Below are positions 32,626 to 44,006 of a DNA stretch of 64,000 bases, one piece after another. The translations under genes were made by a program, and so were the position numbers. The notes beneath the pieces were generated by a model. It did no database searches and was not told where the DNA came from. It saw only the letters and a list, made by a program, of their open reading frames with translations. The stretch's first letter is position 1. The number at the start of each line of letters is the position of its first letter. Source of the DNA: Melieria omissa (lineage: Eukaryota; Arthropoda; Insecta; Diptera; Ulidiidae). Where the stretch lies: NCBI GenBank assembly GCA_963971225.1, contig OZ020270.1, positions 69,570,932 through 69,634,931 on the forward strand, given 5' to 3'.

Positions 32626-33599
32626 CATAGTCGAGTTAGAGCATACTTTAACGCTTAAAGTATACTCTAACTTTAAAACAAGCAAAAGCTGTTGCTAAAC
32701 CAGTTAGCAATGAGTCAAAATGAGCATAAATTTCACTTTTTCAAAATACTTTAAATTCAAAAAACGAAATAAATCTTTAAAAAATTTTAAATGTTTCACT
32801 TCGAGGAAATTTAAAGAGATTTCATGAACCCCGTAAAGTAAGCAAAAATTGTCATATCGATCAGCTGTTTATTTGTTTTGTTTATGTCAGAGATGGGCGG
32901 ATTAATCCTCGGAAAATTGTGTAGTCGATTATTTTACAGTCAAACCTAAATTGGAGCGTTGAGCGTTGCGTTTTCTGACGCAACGGTCTCGCTCAGTGCG
33001 GCATACCGAAATTGAAGCGTTGCGTTGGGATTGTCAAAATCATGAAATGAAAACAAATGTCAAAAAAATATCTGTTTAGTTGCCAAAAAACTATTATTAT
33101 TTTGCAAAACTTAGCTCTTATTTGAATAAATTCTTCACAAGTTAAATCAAATCAAATATAAATTACAGGCGTTTTTGTTTGTCGCAGCCAACTTCAACTG
33201 CTAACGCGCTGTCAAAATTGGAAATTCGAATAGCTCAGCGTCAGAGCGTTTCAATTGCGGTTTGCCCCAAACAATTTGTATGGGCATGAAGCAATTTTGA
33301 CAGTTGCTTGCCCCTGACGCTCCAATTGAGGAGGTCCATAACAAAACGCAATAATTCCACTTTTTAAGTTTTTCGGTTTTTTGCCTGAATCCAATTCTAT
33401 ATGTTAAAATCTATGTAACAATTTTTATAAAACATGCCAAAAGTCAATAATTTCGCTGTAATTCAAAACCAAAAATAATGGTTCAGACCAAAATGCAACA
33501 TTTCCATATCTATGCAATAAATAACTTCGAGATATTAGTGAAAAGTCAATTATATATATTAATTTTACTATTACGGTAACTTTTTATTCAAGGCAAATA

Positions 33600-33931
33600 C
33601 TACATGGGCTGAAAAGTCTTTGGCCTGACATAGAGATGGCGCCAAAAATCAGATGTATTATAACATTTATCAAGCCATGCTTTTGTTTCCACTGTATTTT
33701 TGCCCATCAAATAGCAATGTTTTATCAAAACACGAAATTCACTTTTTTCCATTGTTTACAAAAATTCAGAGGTAGCATCACTTCGAAAGCAATAACTTGA
33801 AAACGAGTCAACCAAATGTCATGAAACTTTGACGGAATCTAAGTTAAGGATGGTTTTCCATGTACAACACAATAATTCTTAATTTTTGGCGCCATCTCTA
33901 TGTCAGGCCAAAGACTTTTCAGCCCATGTAG
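33600..33931. mobile_element. Mariner-like palindromic MITE
   Basis: The inverted ends begin CTACATGGGCTGAAAAGTCT and extend about 50 bp with essentially no mismatch. TA lies on both sides (33598-33599, 33932-33933). It is 332 bp, has no ORF, and sits in the Sola-like element. Confidence 0.82.
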
Positions 33932-33955
33932 TAGGCAAATCTATGTGTTGTCGAC

Positions 33956-34630
33956 ATGAAATCTAAGGTTCCAGTGTTTTACACCTGGACAGAAGATCAA
34001 GCTGGAAAAGGTGCTGTTTGCGTTGGTTCTGCTTTATTGGCACATTTCGATGCACTCAGTCTGTTGAATGTGGATACCTTACGCTTATTTTGCAACGGTT
34101 GTGGTGGACAAAATAAAAATATGCATATCATACATGCCTTAGTGCATTGGATGTTAAAAAGTGCACCAAAACAGCTGAAACAAGTATAATTATATTTTCC
34201 TGTCCGAGGTCATAGTTTTTTGCCAACTGATCGAGTTTTTGGGCGTGTTGATAAGATTTGCGAAAAAATACTACAAGTTTTTTTAAAGAAGGTTATCAGA
34301 AAGTTTGTTCTGCGCGTGGGCAAGTTAAGATTTTAGGAAAGGATTGGCACCTTAAGAATTTAATAAAGTTGGCAGAATACTATAAACGACATACAGAGTA
34401 TGAAAAGAATTTACTTTAAACCCTCCACAAAACAGCACAAGCAATGTGTAGTCAAAACTTTTGAGACTTACAAAGTTGAAGGCAAAGAAAAATTTACCAG
34501 CTATCTTAAAAGAGGCAAAATACACCCTCGTATGCTTGATGGAATTCCTCTTGGTTTTGCAATTAATTCAGAAAAGAAGAAAGATGTTGTTAAAGTATGG
34601 CCAACAGTGTTCAAACATTTCCGGGTTTGA
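33956..34630 (+). pseudogene. Sola-like transposase, C-terminal remnant
   Basis: The first open part (33956-34189) holds LRLFCNGCGGQNKNMHIIHA, a motif shared by a group of insect DNA transposases. A second frame segment reads PVRGHSFLPTDRVFGRVDK near 34200-34250 after a stop. The last part (34400-34630) ends KVWPTVFKHFRV. Stops and frameshifts separate the parts, and the N-terminal half is absent. The family is a tentative assignment. Confidence 0.6.
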
Positions 34631-35129
34631 ATATTATACAAAGATATTGTTAGACGAACAAGGAAATAGTTACAATGAAACCGATGTAGCCTTATGGTAG
34701 TGTCTGGAGGAGGACACTGTTGATTTTTTTTTATGCTTGAATACTTATATAATTTTGTAATACTTGAATGTACTTGTGTAATATAATGAAACTTATACAA
34801 TTCAAATCAAAAAGATTTAATTTTTATGTTATTCACAGCAAAACGCCAAAATTCCAAACCTTGTTCATAGCAAAATGAAATAAATACTATGGATCGGACC
34901 AAAACGCAACATTTCCAAATTTGTTTTCTAAATGACTAAAACAAAAATTGCCAAATAAATTAACTTATTTATGATTTGTATTGTTCCTAGAAAACTATTA
35001 TACCACAGCAACTATTACAAGAAAAATATATATCCTACTAACTTTAATTACATTTGTTCGTTTATCCAAAAAATTGTTAAGCTAGAATTATTGCGTTTTG
35101 TTATGGACCTCCTCAATTTAGCAGTCAAA

Positions 35130-36177
35130 GTTACGCTGCCGTCTGTTTTTCACAAGTAGCCGACCGTAGTCGTCTATTTTTAACTGCTAATTTGTGTTCA
35201 GGAAAACAAATATTGCAAAATAATTGATTACAAAATAAATCGGTATAGGCATTATTCCGAAAATAAATTCTCATTTGTAACTCCGAATCGCTAGTTTTTG
35301 CAGAGTTGCCGTTGCTTTCGTTTGCTGTTTAAAAAGTCGCTGCTACGTAGAAGCATGTTCTAAACTGATTATGGTAACTGAAAAATTAAAATCGACTTTA
35401 TCTTTTTAGTCTTTTGCTAACTAAAGCCGGCTTTTATGCGGGACTATGATTATGCGCCATAGATTCGATGGTTTATTCTCATTTCGACAACAACACGTAA
35501 TGTTGTTGCTTTCCGCAGCAAGCCAGCTTGGCTTTACTCGTGCACATTGAAATGGTGGTTGATTTGGCAAAGCGATCGCCAAAGCAAATTCAATAGGTAC
35601 ATAGTTGCAGCACCAGAACTGATTAAACTTTTTTCTCTGATAATTAGCACAACATTGTAGCAATAGTTTTCCACTTATTATCACTTTCTTAATGCGTCTT
35701 GGTTGTTTAAATTTTTAACACATATATTTATTTTCATTGTAGCCATTTGTACTTATTACAAGTTCTATTTTACAAGCAGACCAAAAGAACTTATAAAATC
35801 CATTGAATTTTGCTTTTTTCCGTAGTGCTACCACCTTATTTATGCGCCTTGGCGATCGCTCAATCAATTTTTCTATGAAAACTTAGCCTGTCCACTTCTT
35901 GTTCTTGTTTGTAAAAAAGCAAGCGGAAAGCAAGCACGAGCCACCACCAACATGCAAGCGGCACATCGCTTTGTTGCCCAACAACAACAACCACAGTGTG
36001 TGGTGCGTCACTGTTTCATACAACGCTCTCACAGCTTCTCAGCTTACGCTCTCGCGCTCCGTGCGTTCTCGTCCCCTTTACTGCTTCCCCCTCACCAATA
36101 AACGGGTCCTACCGCTGGAACCCGCAAAGAAAATTTTCTTTACACCAGATGCGCATTCTGTATACTGTTTGTTCTGT
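35130..36177. other. Remainder of F element copy 2, non-coding
   Basis: AT-rich on the left, more GC-rich from about 35890 with CT-rich runs. Its right end (GGAACCCGC near 36117, then CAGATGCGCATTCTG) mirrors F copy 1. No supportable ORF. Confidence 0.55.
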
Positions 36178-36257
36178 GGTAGCACCCGACAGTGGTCTGC
36201 TGACATACAACAATTAATCACTGGCACCACCCAGGAGTGACCTGTTAGCAAACAGCA

Positions 36258-36347
36258 ATGGCTGAGTTAAACCAACGTGCGGCTGCCGTGAATGCATTGC
36301 GTCGGCAGTCGGTGGTGATTAGGGCTGACACATTTTTATGTGACTAG
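36258..36347 (+). pseudogene. BEL element A gag start (29 codons, truncated)
   Basis: The ATG at 36258 follows the leader and opens MAELNQRAAAVNALRRQSVV, like the start of BEL Gag. A TAG at 36345-36347 ends it, and sequence soon jumps to protease-like pol. Most of gag has been deleted. Confidence 0.65.
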
Positions 36348-36374
36348 AGGGGACGGCGAAAACATTCGTCCTCC

Positions 36375-39300
36375 TTGGGGAGCAATTGGTCCCGAATCAT
36401 TTGTGATCCGGCCAGTCAAGAAACCCTGCACAATCGAAGTCGGGAGGTAGGCTCCGCCACGACACGCACGCTTGGCCTTACCATTCTCAGGTTGGCATCC
36501 GTCACCAATTCATTTGGCATCAAGGTGGCCTTTTACGTCCTCGATACTGTTACGTCACTCACGCATGGGGCATACGTTGCGCCTGGATTCTGGACGAATT
36601 TGCAGGCCCTTGGTCAGGTTGACACGTCTTTCGGCAAGGTTGGTCGAATAGACGCTCTCATTAGCGCCGATGTATGGGGTGCCATCGTCGAAGAGGGTAT
36701 CGTTTGCGGCTCCATGCATGAGCTTTTCGCCCACCAAACAAAGCTTGGCTGGGTTGTGTTTGGTTCAGCGACCATCGAGGACACAAGCTCCCAGTCCGTG
36801 CGCTCGTTGCATATGCAACCGACCAACGTTTTGATGCGATGGTATGGCTCTTTTGCGAGTTGGACGACGAGGGGACTCCTACACCAGACGAAGGTGACAT
36901 GTGTGAACACATTTTCATGGCTCCGTATCATCGGGACGCCGACGGCAGGTACGTTGTTCAAATACCGTTCCGACCGGATGAACCGACATTTGGCAACCAC
37001 TGGCATCCACTGGCGGTGCGACAATTCTATCAATTGGAAAAGCGACTGGCTGCGAATCCTGAGCTGAAGGCGAAATACATCGCTTTCATGCGAGAATACA
37101 TCGATTTGAGGCACATGATGTTGGTGATGGGAAACCACACCATGCTGTCCTCGTCAAATTCCGAGTGGTATTCAACGCAAGTGCGAAAACTCCTACTGGC
37201 ATCTCTCTCAACGAGACTCAACTGGTTGGCCTGCAATACAGGATCTTCCCGTCAACATAATTTTACGGTGTCGACGATACGAAGTGGCACTCTCGGCGGA
37301 CGTCGAAAAAATATTCCATCAGGTACGAATCGATCCACGACATCGATGCTGGCAACAAATACTATAGCGCGAATCGTCGCATGAGCCGATTCACACTTAT
37401 CAACTCACCCCATTTACTTATGGTATGGCATGTGGCCCATACAATGCAATCTGCGCAATGCAACAATGCGCAAAGGACAACCATGGCATTATTTCAGACG
37501 GCAATAGGGCAGCGACTGCATTGGAAAACATCCTGCGCGATTTCTACGTTGACGACTATTTATCCAGCGTAGAAACATCCGACTTGGCGGTACAATTAGC
37601 TGGCGATATTGATACACTACTGCGTATTGGCTACTTCTCACTACGCAAATGGCTATCAAATGATTCAACAACATTGGCAAAAATCACAAAGGGATCGAGC
37701 CCGACTGACACCAATGAATTGCGGTCGGGTGAGGCAACGGTTTTGTGTTTGCACTGGGAGCCAACAACCGATGAGTTATTCTATCGTCTCACCATGGACA
37801 GTGAACCGACGAAAACGAAACGGCTGTATGATCTGACAAATATGCTGGCTCCGGTCATCATTGGGGCGAAGGTCTTCATCCAAACAATTTGGCTACATGG
37901 CTTCGGCTGAGATTCAGAATTGCCCGCTAAACTACTTAACGAGGGCCTAGAATATCGTGCGAATTTCTATCAACTAGAGCGCATTCGAATTCTACGATGC
38001 TTGAATATGGGAGCATCGGTGACATCGCACCTGCATGGCTTCTGCGACGCAAGCCAAAAGGCATACGCTGCAGTAATCTACATATGCAGCACTGAAGACA
38101 ATGTCAACTTCACTTCATCGCTGGTCACAGCGAAAACTCGTGTAGCACCGGCGAAGTTCTACAAAAATGACACTCCGTTGGCAACAATTCCACGCTTGAA
38201 TCTGTGCGCGGCACGGCTCTTGGCTGAACTCTTCATCAACACGCGACAGGCATTACAGTTGGCAGACGCTCCGTATACATTGTGGAGCAATTCATCGATC
38301 GTGTTGGCTTGGCTACGCAAATCACCGTCTACACTGAAGCAATACATGGCCAATAGCGTCACGTATATTCAACAGCATACTGAAATGGCCAAATAGCGGC
38401 ATGTGTGCACAGATCTCAATCCAGCGGACTGTGCAAGTCGCGGTATCAGAGCATCCGCGCTCGTGACTCACGAACTTTGGTGGCATGGTCCAGTCGAGCT
38501 AATGCGCGACAATCAGCAGGTTGACATCCCGGAACCGGATGAGGACGAACTCAGCGCGATGGCGATCGAGGTCAAACCGGTCAAGGCGCACGTTGCATGT
38601 GCAGTGCAACCATCCACAATTCAAACACGATTTCGTCGAGGCGACAAGGTCATCACCATCGACTTGATGGAACGTTTCTCACAGCTCGGCCGATTGCTCC
38701 GTACGACTGCATACATATTGCGTGACAATCCAACCCGCCGACACTATTGGCATCACACACTCGTGGACGCAAAAGAATTGGCTGCGGCGCTCATTTGGCA
38801 TGTTGCAGGTACCAGTCATCTGTAAATTGGCTCGGATGGCATATTTTGAGTTGGCGGACGTCTGCAACGTTCCGCACTCCTCACCGATCAAATCAACCCA
38901 ATTATTTTGGCTAAGGAAGGCATACTGTCGCGTTCGTGACGTGCATCTACATAATGCCCATGCACTAATGCAACAAACACTCCGCCAGCGATACTGGATC
39001 CTTGGTGGCCGTGTCCTCGTCAATCAATGCGTATACAATTGTGCGGTTTGTCGACGACACTCGCGTCAAATGTCTCAACAGCAGATGACATCACTTCCGA
39101 CAGCTCGTGTCACTGCATCACCACCGTTCTCTTCATCTGGTATTGACTACTGTGGCCCATTCAACGTCCGTATTGGCGCACAGCGAACTCATACGACCAA
39201 GAAAACGTACGTAGCGATCTTCGTTTGCATGGCGACTTGACCTCATCACCGAGGTGCATCCGGGCAGCGACAATCTCGTTCGAAATGTCACTGTTGAATA

Positions 39301-39417
39301 CTGCGCGATGGATGCCCGGGATGGCAACCCCAAGAAGAAACAGATAACGCGTGCGGCCCACAACGTGTATCGACTGTTCAGCGAGGATCCTGAACTTACC
39401 GGCCCAGCCGGGCTGGA
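36375..39417 (+). pseudogene. BEL element A pol: protease, RT, RNase H, integrase (decayed)
   Basis: The peptidase A17 region has RIDALISADVWGAIVEEGI and LGWVVFGSA (36640-36780). The RT start region (CEHIFMAPYHRDADGRYVVQ) is near 36900 in another frame. RT shows FYVDDYLSSVE near 37540. RNase H has GFCDASQKAYAAVIY (near 38040) and a STLKQYMANSV region. Integrase has CVYNCAVCRRH (near 39035) and the first Asp in SSGIDYCGPFN (near 39140). The rest of the catalytic core is deleted near 39240, and only the C-terminal tail (PEDPELTGPAG-like) remains before the LTR. Several frameshifts and stops (for example 38394-38396). Confidence 0.85.
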
Positions 39418-39432
39418 AATGTCTAATAATAT

Positions 39433-39850
39433 TGTAACGATAAGACAGTCTGTCGCTGTGCAAAGCAACCCTGCCGCTTCGCGCCGTGCTATAATTCAAT
39501 GTGGCAACGACGGCCGCGATAATAACTTTTAGTCCAATCTGGCAACGATGATCGCGATCATCAGGGAAACCTTTAGTCCACTCGGGAATGTGCGAGAACG
39601 ATCTGCGCGATGGCCGGACGGGTATAAAAGTCAGCCGGATGCGGCGCAGCGAGTCAGTCTGGTTTTGACAAGTGAGCAAATTTTTTTTTAAACAAATAAA
39701 TACTTACGTGTATGAACAGTAAAGTGGAAAACTGTGAATAATAAAGTGACTGTTGGTTTTGAATTGGCTGCGTTGGAATAATTAAAGTTGTTTCATTTTC
39801 AAATTGCACAATCCAGTGATACCTAACCACTAGACGTAGTATTCGTAACA
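39433..39850 (+). repeat. 5' LTR of gypsy copy 2
   Basis: 418 bp, TGTAACGATAAG to GTATTCGTAACA. The first ~155 bp and the last ~120 bp are almost the same as in the 3' LTR, but the middle differs strongly. Confidence 0.95.
39623..39629 (+). promoter_or_regulatory. TATA box in gypsy 5' LTR
   Basis: TATAAAA about 30 bp before GCGAGTCAGTCT, a likely start region (TCAGT initiator). Confidence 0.7.
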
Positions 39851-39852
39851 TT

Positions 39853-39870
39853 TGGTGTCAGAAGTGGGAT
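39853..39870 (+). promoter_or_regulatory. Primer-binding site, probably tRNA-Leu
   Basis: TGGTGTCAGAAGTGGGAT starts two bases after the LTR. Its complement ends in ACACCA, as a mature tRNA 3' end with CCA. I recall insect tRNA-Leu ending TTCTGACA, which fits; the assignment needs a match to the genome's tRNAs. Confidence 0.75.
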
Positions 39871-39927
39871 TGTGGAAAATTGAAAGTAAACAAAAAAAAA
39901 AAATTATAAAATTATAAAAGCACGGAC

Positions 39928-41577
39928 ATGGTTAAACTCGAGCTGCTGAAGGTAGACCAGCTGAAGAAGGAGCTGGCTGCCGGGAATTTGCCGACTGCTG
40001 GCGGAAAGGTGGAGTTGCAGTTGCGATTGCGAGAAGTATGTGAGGCACGAGGCGTCGATTGGACTGTGCACGAGTTCGGAGCGCAAGAACAAGAGGCGTC
40101 GGCCAAGGTGGAGGAATCGCCTGCTGCTGCTGCGTCGCTGCAAAGTACGGCTGCAGCGGCTGCGCCACTACAAGCATTGGACATGAGCCAGCTAATGGCT
40201 GCACTTAAAGGCATATTCGAGACTTCCAACCGTGAAATGGCAGCGAAACTGGAATCTTCGAATCAGGAGATGGCAGCGAAGCTGGAAACTTCGAATCAGG
40301 AGATGGCAGCGAAGCTGGAAACTACGAATCTCGAAATTTCGGCAAAAGTCGAGACTGCAAATCGAGCAATGTCAGCGAAGCTGGAAACTACAAATCGAGA
40401 AATGGCAGCGAAAATGGAAACGGCGACCCAGGAAATATCGGCGCAAGAGGCGGAGCGAATGGAAGTCAAGCTTCAGGAAAATTCTGCGCGCTTGGAGCAG
40501 AAAGTGGAGGAAATTTCAGACAGGATTAATGGGAAAGTCGAGCACCTGGAAACGCGGGTAGAGCACTTGGATAAACGAGTCGACGACGTAGATGATTCCC
40601 TGAACAAACGAGTTGGCGACCTGGATGATTCCCTGAACAAACGTGTTGACGATCGTGATGATTCCCTGAACAAACGTGTTGACGATCGTGATGATTCCCT
40701 GAACAAACGAGTTTATAGTCTGGAAGTTTCTATGAACAGAAAAATGGACGAGCGGCTTAGGGAGGTACAGCCGCGAGAATGGTTGCCGCCGGTTCCGGAA
40801 AGTGTTACCACCCGAGCATAAGTGCCTACTTATGATGGGACTACGCCGTTCGAAACCTTCAAGCTACAATTCGACCGGGCTGCTCTGGAAAATCAGTGGA
40901 CCGATGTAAGAAAAGGTCGGAGATTGGCGCTGGCTCTTAAAGGTGCTGCGGCTGAGGTAATAAAATCAGTTCCAGAATGTTTACGAAGTGAGTACGAGAC
41001 CGTCATAAGGGCGCTGGCAGCCAAATACAGCGACGAGCACAACAGAACGCTGTACTACTGTGAGCTGAAGAACCGCAGGCAAAGATCCAACGAGGCGCTG
41101 CAGACATATGCAGCAGACATTGAGCGGCTCGTGCAGCTGTGCTACCCGTCCTTCGGCGCTGAGGATCTCGAGAGGATGAAGATTGAGGTGTTTATTGAAG
41201 GTCTTCATGATCCGGAGACACGTCGCAGTGCGTTGATGATGGGCAAGCCGACATTTAGGGAGACGGTGACCAGCGCGATGACATATGAGGCGACATGGAT
41301 TGGGAGCACTCGGTATGCACCGGCAAGAATACGCCAGATCCAGCCGGACAACGACATTCCGATCCAGGCCATAAGCTCTGAGCCACCGGACAGGCCACGG
41401 GTGGTCTCCTCTAAAGTTGTTTGCTGGGTATGTGGCAAGCAGGGCCACATATCACGAGGCTGCCGCCGACGAAAGAGGCGTTCCCGTTCTCGGTCGCAAT
41501 CGCCTGAAGCGAGGAATACTGACAATCGAGGCTCAGCCAACAAGCGCAGGGCTGAGGACGAGGAGCCGTTAAACTAA
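39928..41577 (+). pseudogene. gypsy copy 2 gag with SAP-like N-terminus, coiled-coil repeats and CCHC knuckle
   Basis: The ATG is at 39928. Residues about 5-38 resemble a SAP helix-extended-helix motif (LKVDQLKKELAAGNLPTAGG). Residues about 95-180 hold short tandem repeats of the type NQEMAAKLETS. About residues 200-270 hold repeats of the type DDSLNKRVDDRD; both should form coiled coil. A TAA at 40819-40821 breaks the frame once, then the capsid-like part follows to 41577. One knuckle, CWVCGKQGHISRGC, lies near 41424-41465, followed by an Arg/Ser-rich tail. Gag would package the element RNA. Confidence 0.87.
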
Positions 41578-41615
41578 AACGGGTCAGCCCAAAGGGGCGT
41601 GAGCTGATCCCCACA

Positions 41616-42130
41616 ATCTGCCGCCCCACCATCCTTGTCTCACAGCTGAAACGACAGCCAACAGCTTGACAATTGAAGGAAGGATAGATGGAAAGTTGTT
41701 CGTGTTGACACTGGATACTGGACCGTCATATTCGATCATAAAAAGGAAGCTGCTGAAGAACTGGGAACCGCTGCATGGCATACAGCTGCGGACTGCGACT
41801 GGCGAGCGCGCGCCGGTAAGAGGGAAAGTTACAAAAACGATTGCTATCGGCACCAACAGCCTGGAACATGAGTTCATCGTCGCGGATATAATGGACGACG
41901 TGATTATCGGCGTGGATTTCTTGATTAGGCACGGCTTTACGCGGGACCTGAAGGAAAATGTGCTGAGATATGCCAACGTTGAATTCCCGCTGCACACCGG
42001 CTATGAGCGAAGCGTGGCGGTAAGGAAGGTTGTATCGTGTCAGCACAGGAGGATACCAGCGAATTCCGAGGCGATTGTGTGGGCAAAGGTGGACGAGGAC
42101 GATGGGACGAGCCGGCTGTGGGTAGTATAA
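41616..42130 (+). pseudogene. gypsy copy 2 protease region
   Basis: A one-base difference from copy 1 near 41655 shifts the frame. The part from 41666 carries VLTLDTGPSYS, where copy 1 has LDTGAS, so the active-site Ala is Pro. TAA at 42128-42130 ends the frame where copy 1 reads Glu. A further TAG lies at about 42251-42253. Confidence 0.85.
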
Positions 42131-42283
42131 GCACCGAAACAAGGACACGACAACATCATCATCGGACGTACATTAGTGGAACCTAAGAATGGCAGAATAC
42201 CAGTCAGAATACTGAACCCCCTGAATGCACCCAGATATGTCGGGAAAGATTAGGTAATTGGCGAGTGTAAGGAAGCTGTAGCA

Positions 42284-43999
42284 GTGGTCAATTGCGAGAG
42301 TAGCCCGCCTGGAGGTAATAAGAAGAGCGGTTTTAACATGGACGCCATACCGCAGGAGAACCAGTGGAGCAGCGAGTTGACGGCCAAGCAGAAACAGAAG
42401 GCGAGGTCACTCCTGCAGCACTATGGGTCAATATTTGCGGCAGAAGCAGGCGGAAGAACAGCCATAGTGAAGCACAACATCGACACCGGAAGTGCAAAAC
42501 CGATTCGCCAACCGCCAAGACGAGTTCCTCTGGCCAAGAGGGAGGAGGTCACAAATTTGATCGAGAACATGCGGAAAGACAAGGTCATAGAGCCTTCTTC
42601 GGGCCCCTGGTGCTCGCCGGTCGTGCTAGTCAAGAAAAAAGATGGCAGTACCCGGTTTTTTGTGGACTATCGGAAGCTCAATGATGTGACCAAGAAGGAC
42701 AGTTATCCACTACCTCGGATCGATGACACCCTGGGCACACTGTCAGGCACGCAGTGGTTCTCCACACTCGACTTACGCAGCGGCTATTGGCAGGTAGAGC
42801 TTGCAGACAAGGACAAGGAGAAAACGGCTTTCAGTGTTGGCGATGGTATGTGGCAGTTCACCGTCATGCCGTTTGGACTCTGCAACGCACCAGCAACATT
42901 CGAGCGGCTAATGGAACGCGTGCTAAAAGGGCTGCATTGGCGGACGTGTCTGGTGTACCTCGACGACATAATCGTGATGGGTAAAAACTTCGACGACCAC
43001 CTGGGAAAGCTAAAGGAGGTATTCGAGCGGATACGAGAAGCCGGGCTTAAACTCAACCCAAGGAAGTGCTCGCTGTTCCAAAAGGAGGTCAAGTATCTGG
43101 GTCATACGGTTTCCGCCCGCGGAGTATACACGGATGAAGGCAAAATCACGGCGGTGAAGGAGTGGCCCCGGCCACGCAATCTACACGAACTCCGCAGTTT
43201 CCTGGGCCTGTGCACATACTACCGCCGATTTGTTCCGGGATTCGCGAACATAGCCAGCAGCTTGCGCAAACTGACGAAAAAGAGCCAAGCTTTCGAGTGG
43301 AACGAGGAGCAGGAACAGGCTTTTGCACGTCTGAAGGAAAAACTGTGCAGTGCTCCAATTCTGGCCTTCCCCGTGCCTGGGGAGATGTTTGTGCTGGATA
43401 CAGATGCAAGCGGGAATAGTATTGGCGGTGTGCTATCACAGATAATAGACGGCCAGGAACAAGTGATAGCGTACTACAGTAGGGTTCTATCGAAACCGGA
43501 TCGCAACTACTGTGTGACACGGAGAGAACTGCTGGCGGTATTGGACTGCGTAAAACACTTCCACAAAAATCTGTATGGACAAAGGTTTCGCCTGCGCACA
43601 GATCATGCGGCATTGAGGTGGCTCCTGAACTTTAAGGATCCTGAAGGGCAATTGGCGCGGTGGATCGAGCGACTGCAGGGCTACGACTACACGATAGAGT
43701 ATCGCAAGGGCAGTAGCCATTGAAATGCCGATGCCTTGTCACGCCGTCCGTGCCAAGTCGAATGCAGGCAGTGCTCGCGAGCCGAAAGCAAAGAACAGAT
43801 AGTGGACGTCCGGTTGGTAAGCGTCATGCCAGAGGAAGAGTGGTCTGCGGAGAGGCTACAAAAGGACCAGCGTGAGGATGCGGATCTTGCGAAAATCGTC
43901 GAAGACAAGGAGCAAGGCGCACGTCCAGACTGGCAGGAGATGGCCGGCGAAAGCCCGATCGCTAAGGCTTACTGGGCACAGTGGAAAGTCTGCGGCTGA
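42284..43999 (+). pseudogene. gypsy copy 2 reverse transcriptase and RNase H
   Basis: A long frame runs 42284-43723. RT motifs are SPVVLVKKKDGSTRFFVDY, FSTLDLRSGYWQ and VYLDDIIVMG (near 42954). The connection follows (ELRSFLGLCTYYRRFVPGF). RNase H has FVLDTDASGNSIGGVLS (near 43390) and LRTDHAALRWL. TGA at 43721-43723 stops the frame where Trp is normal in the sequence between RNase H and integrase. The same frame continues to a stop at 43997-43999 after a frameshift near 43985. This is the best preserved RT/RNase H in the window. Confidence 0.92.
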
Positions 44000-44006
44000 A
44001 GGAAGG

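Larger units (their letters stand above)
33328..35114 (+). mobile_element. Sola-like DNA transposon (internally deleted)
   Basis: Perfect 30-bp inverted ends begin GAGGAGGTCCATAACAAAAC, with AATT on each side (33324-33327, 35115-35118). A 4-bp duplication and this transposase type suggest Sola; that name is from memory. It carries the C-terminal part of a transposase and a mariner-like MITE (33600-33931). Confidence 0.72.
32945..35121. mobile_element. Non-autonomous TIR element with 8-bp target duplication, itself interrupted
   Basis: CAGTCAAA lies at 32937-32944 and 35122-35129. The ends share CTAAATTGGAGCGT in inverted orientation. Without the Sola-like insertion it is about 390 bp. The 8-bp duplication suggests hAT or P type. 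No coding sequence of its own. Confidence 0.68.
26891..36177. mobile_element. F-family TIR element, copy 2 (hosts LOA and other insertions)
   Basis: The left end ACAGAATAAACAGTATACAG and the right end (complement of ACAGAACAAACAGTATACAG) are inverted over about 32 bp. GGTAGCACC stands at 26882-26890 and 36178-36186, a 9-bp target duplication. Without nested insertions it is about 1.4-1.6 kb. It holds the LOA element at 27106 and the 8-bp-TSD element at 32945. No transposase is seen. It interrupts the BEL leader within the minisatellite. Confidence 0.8.
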
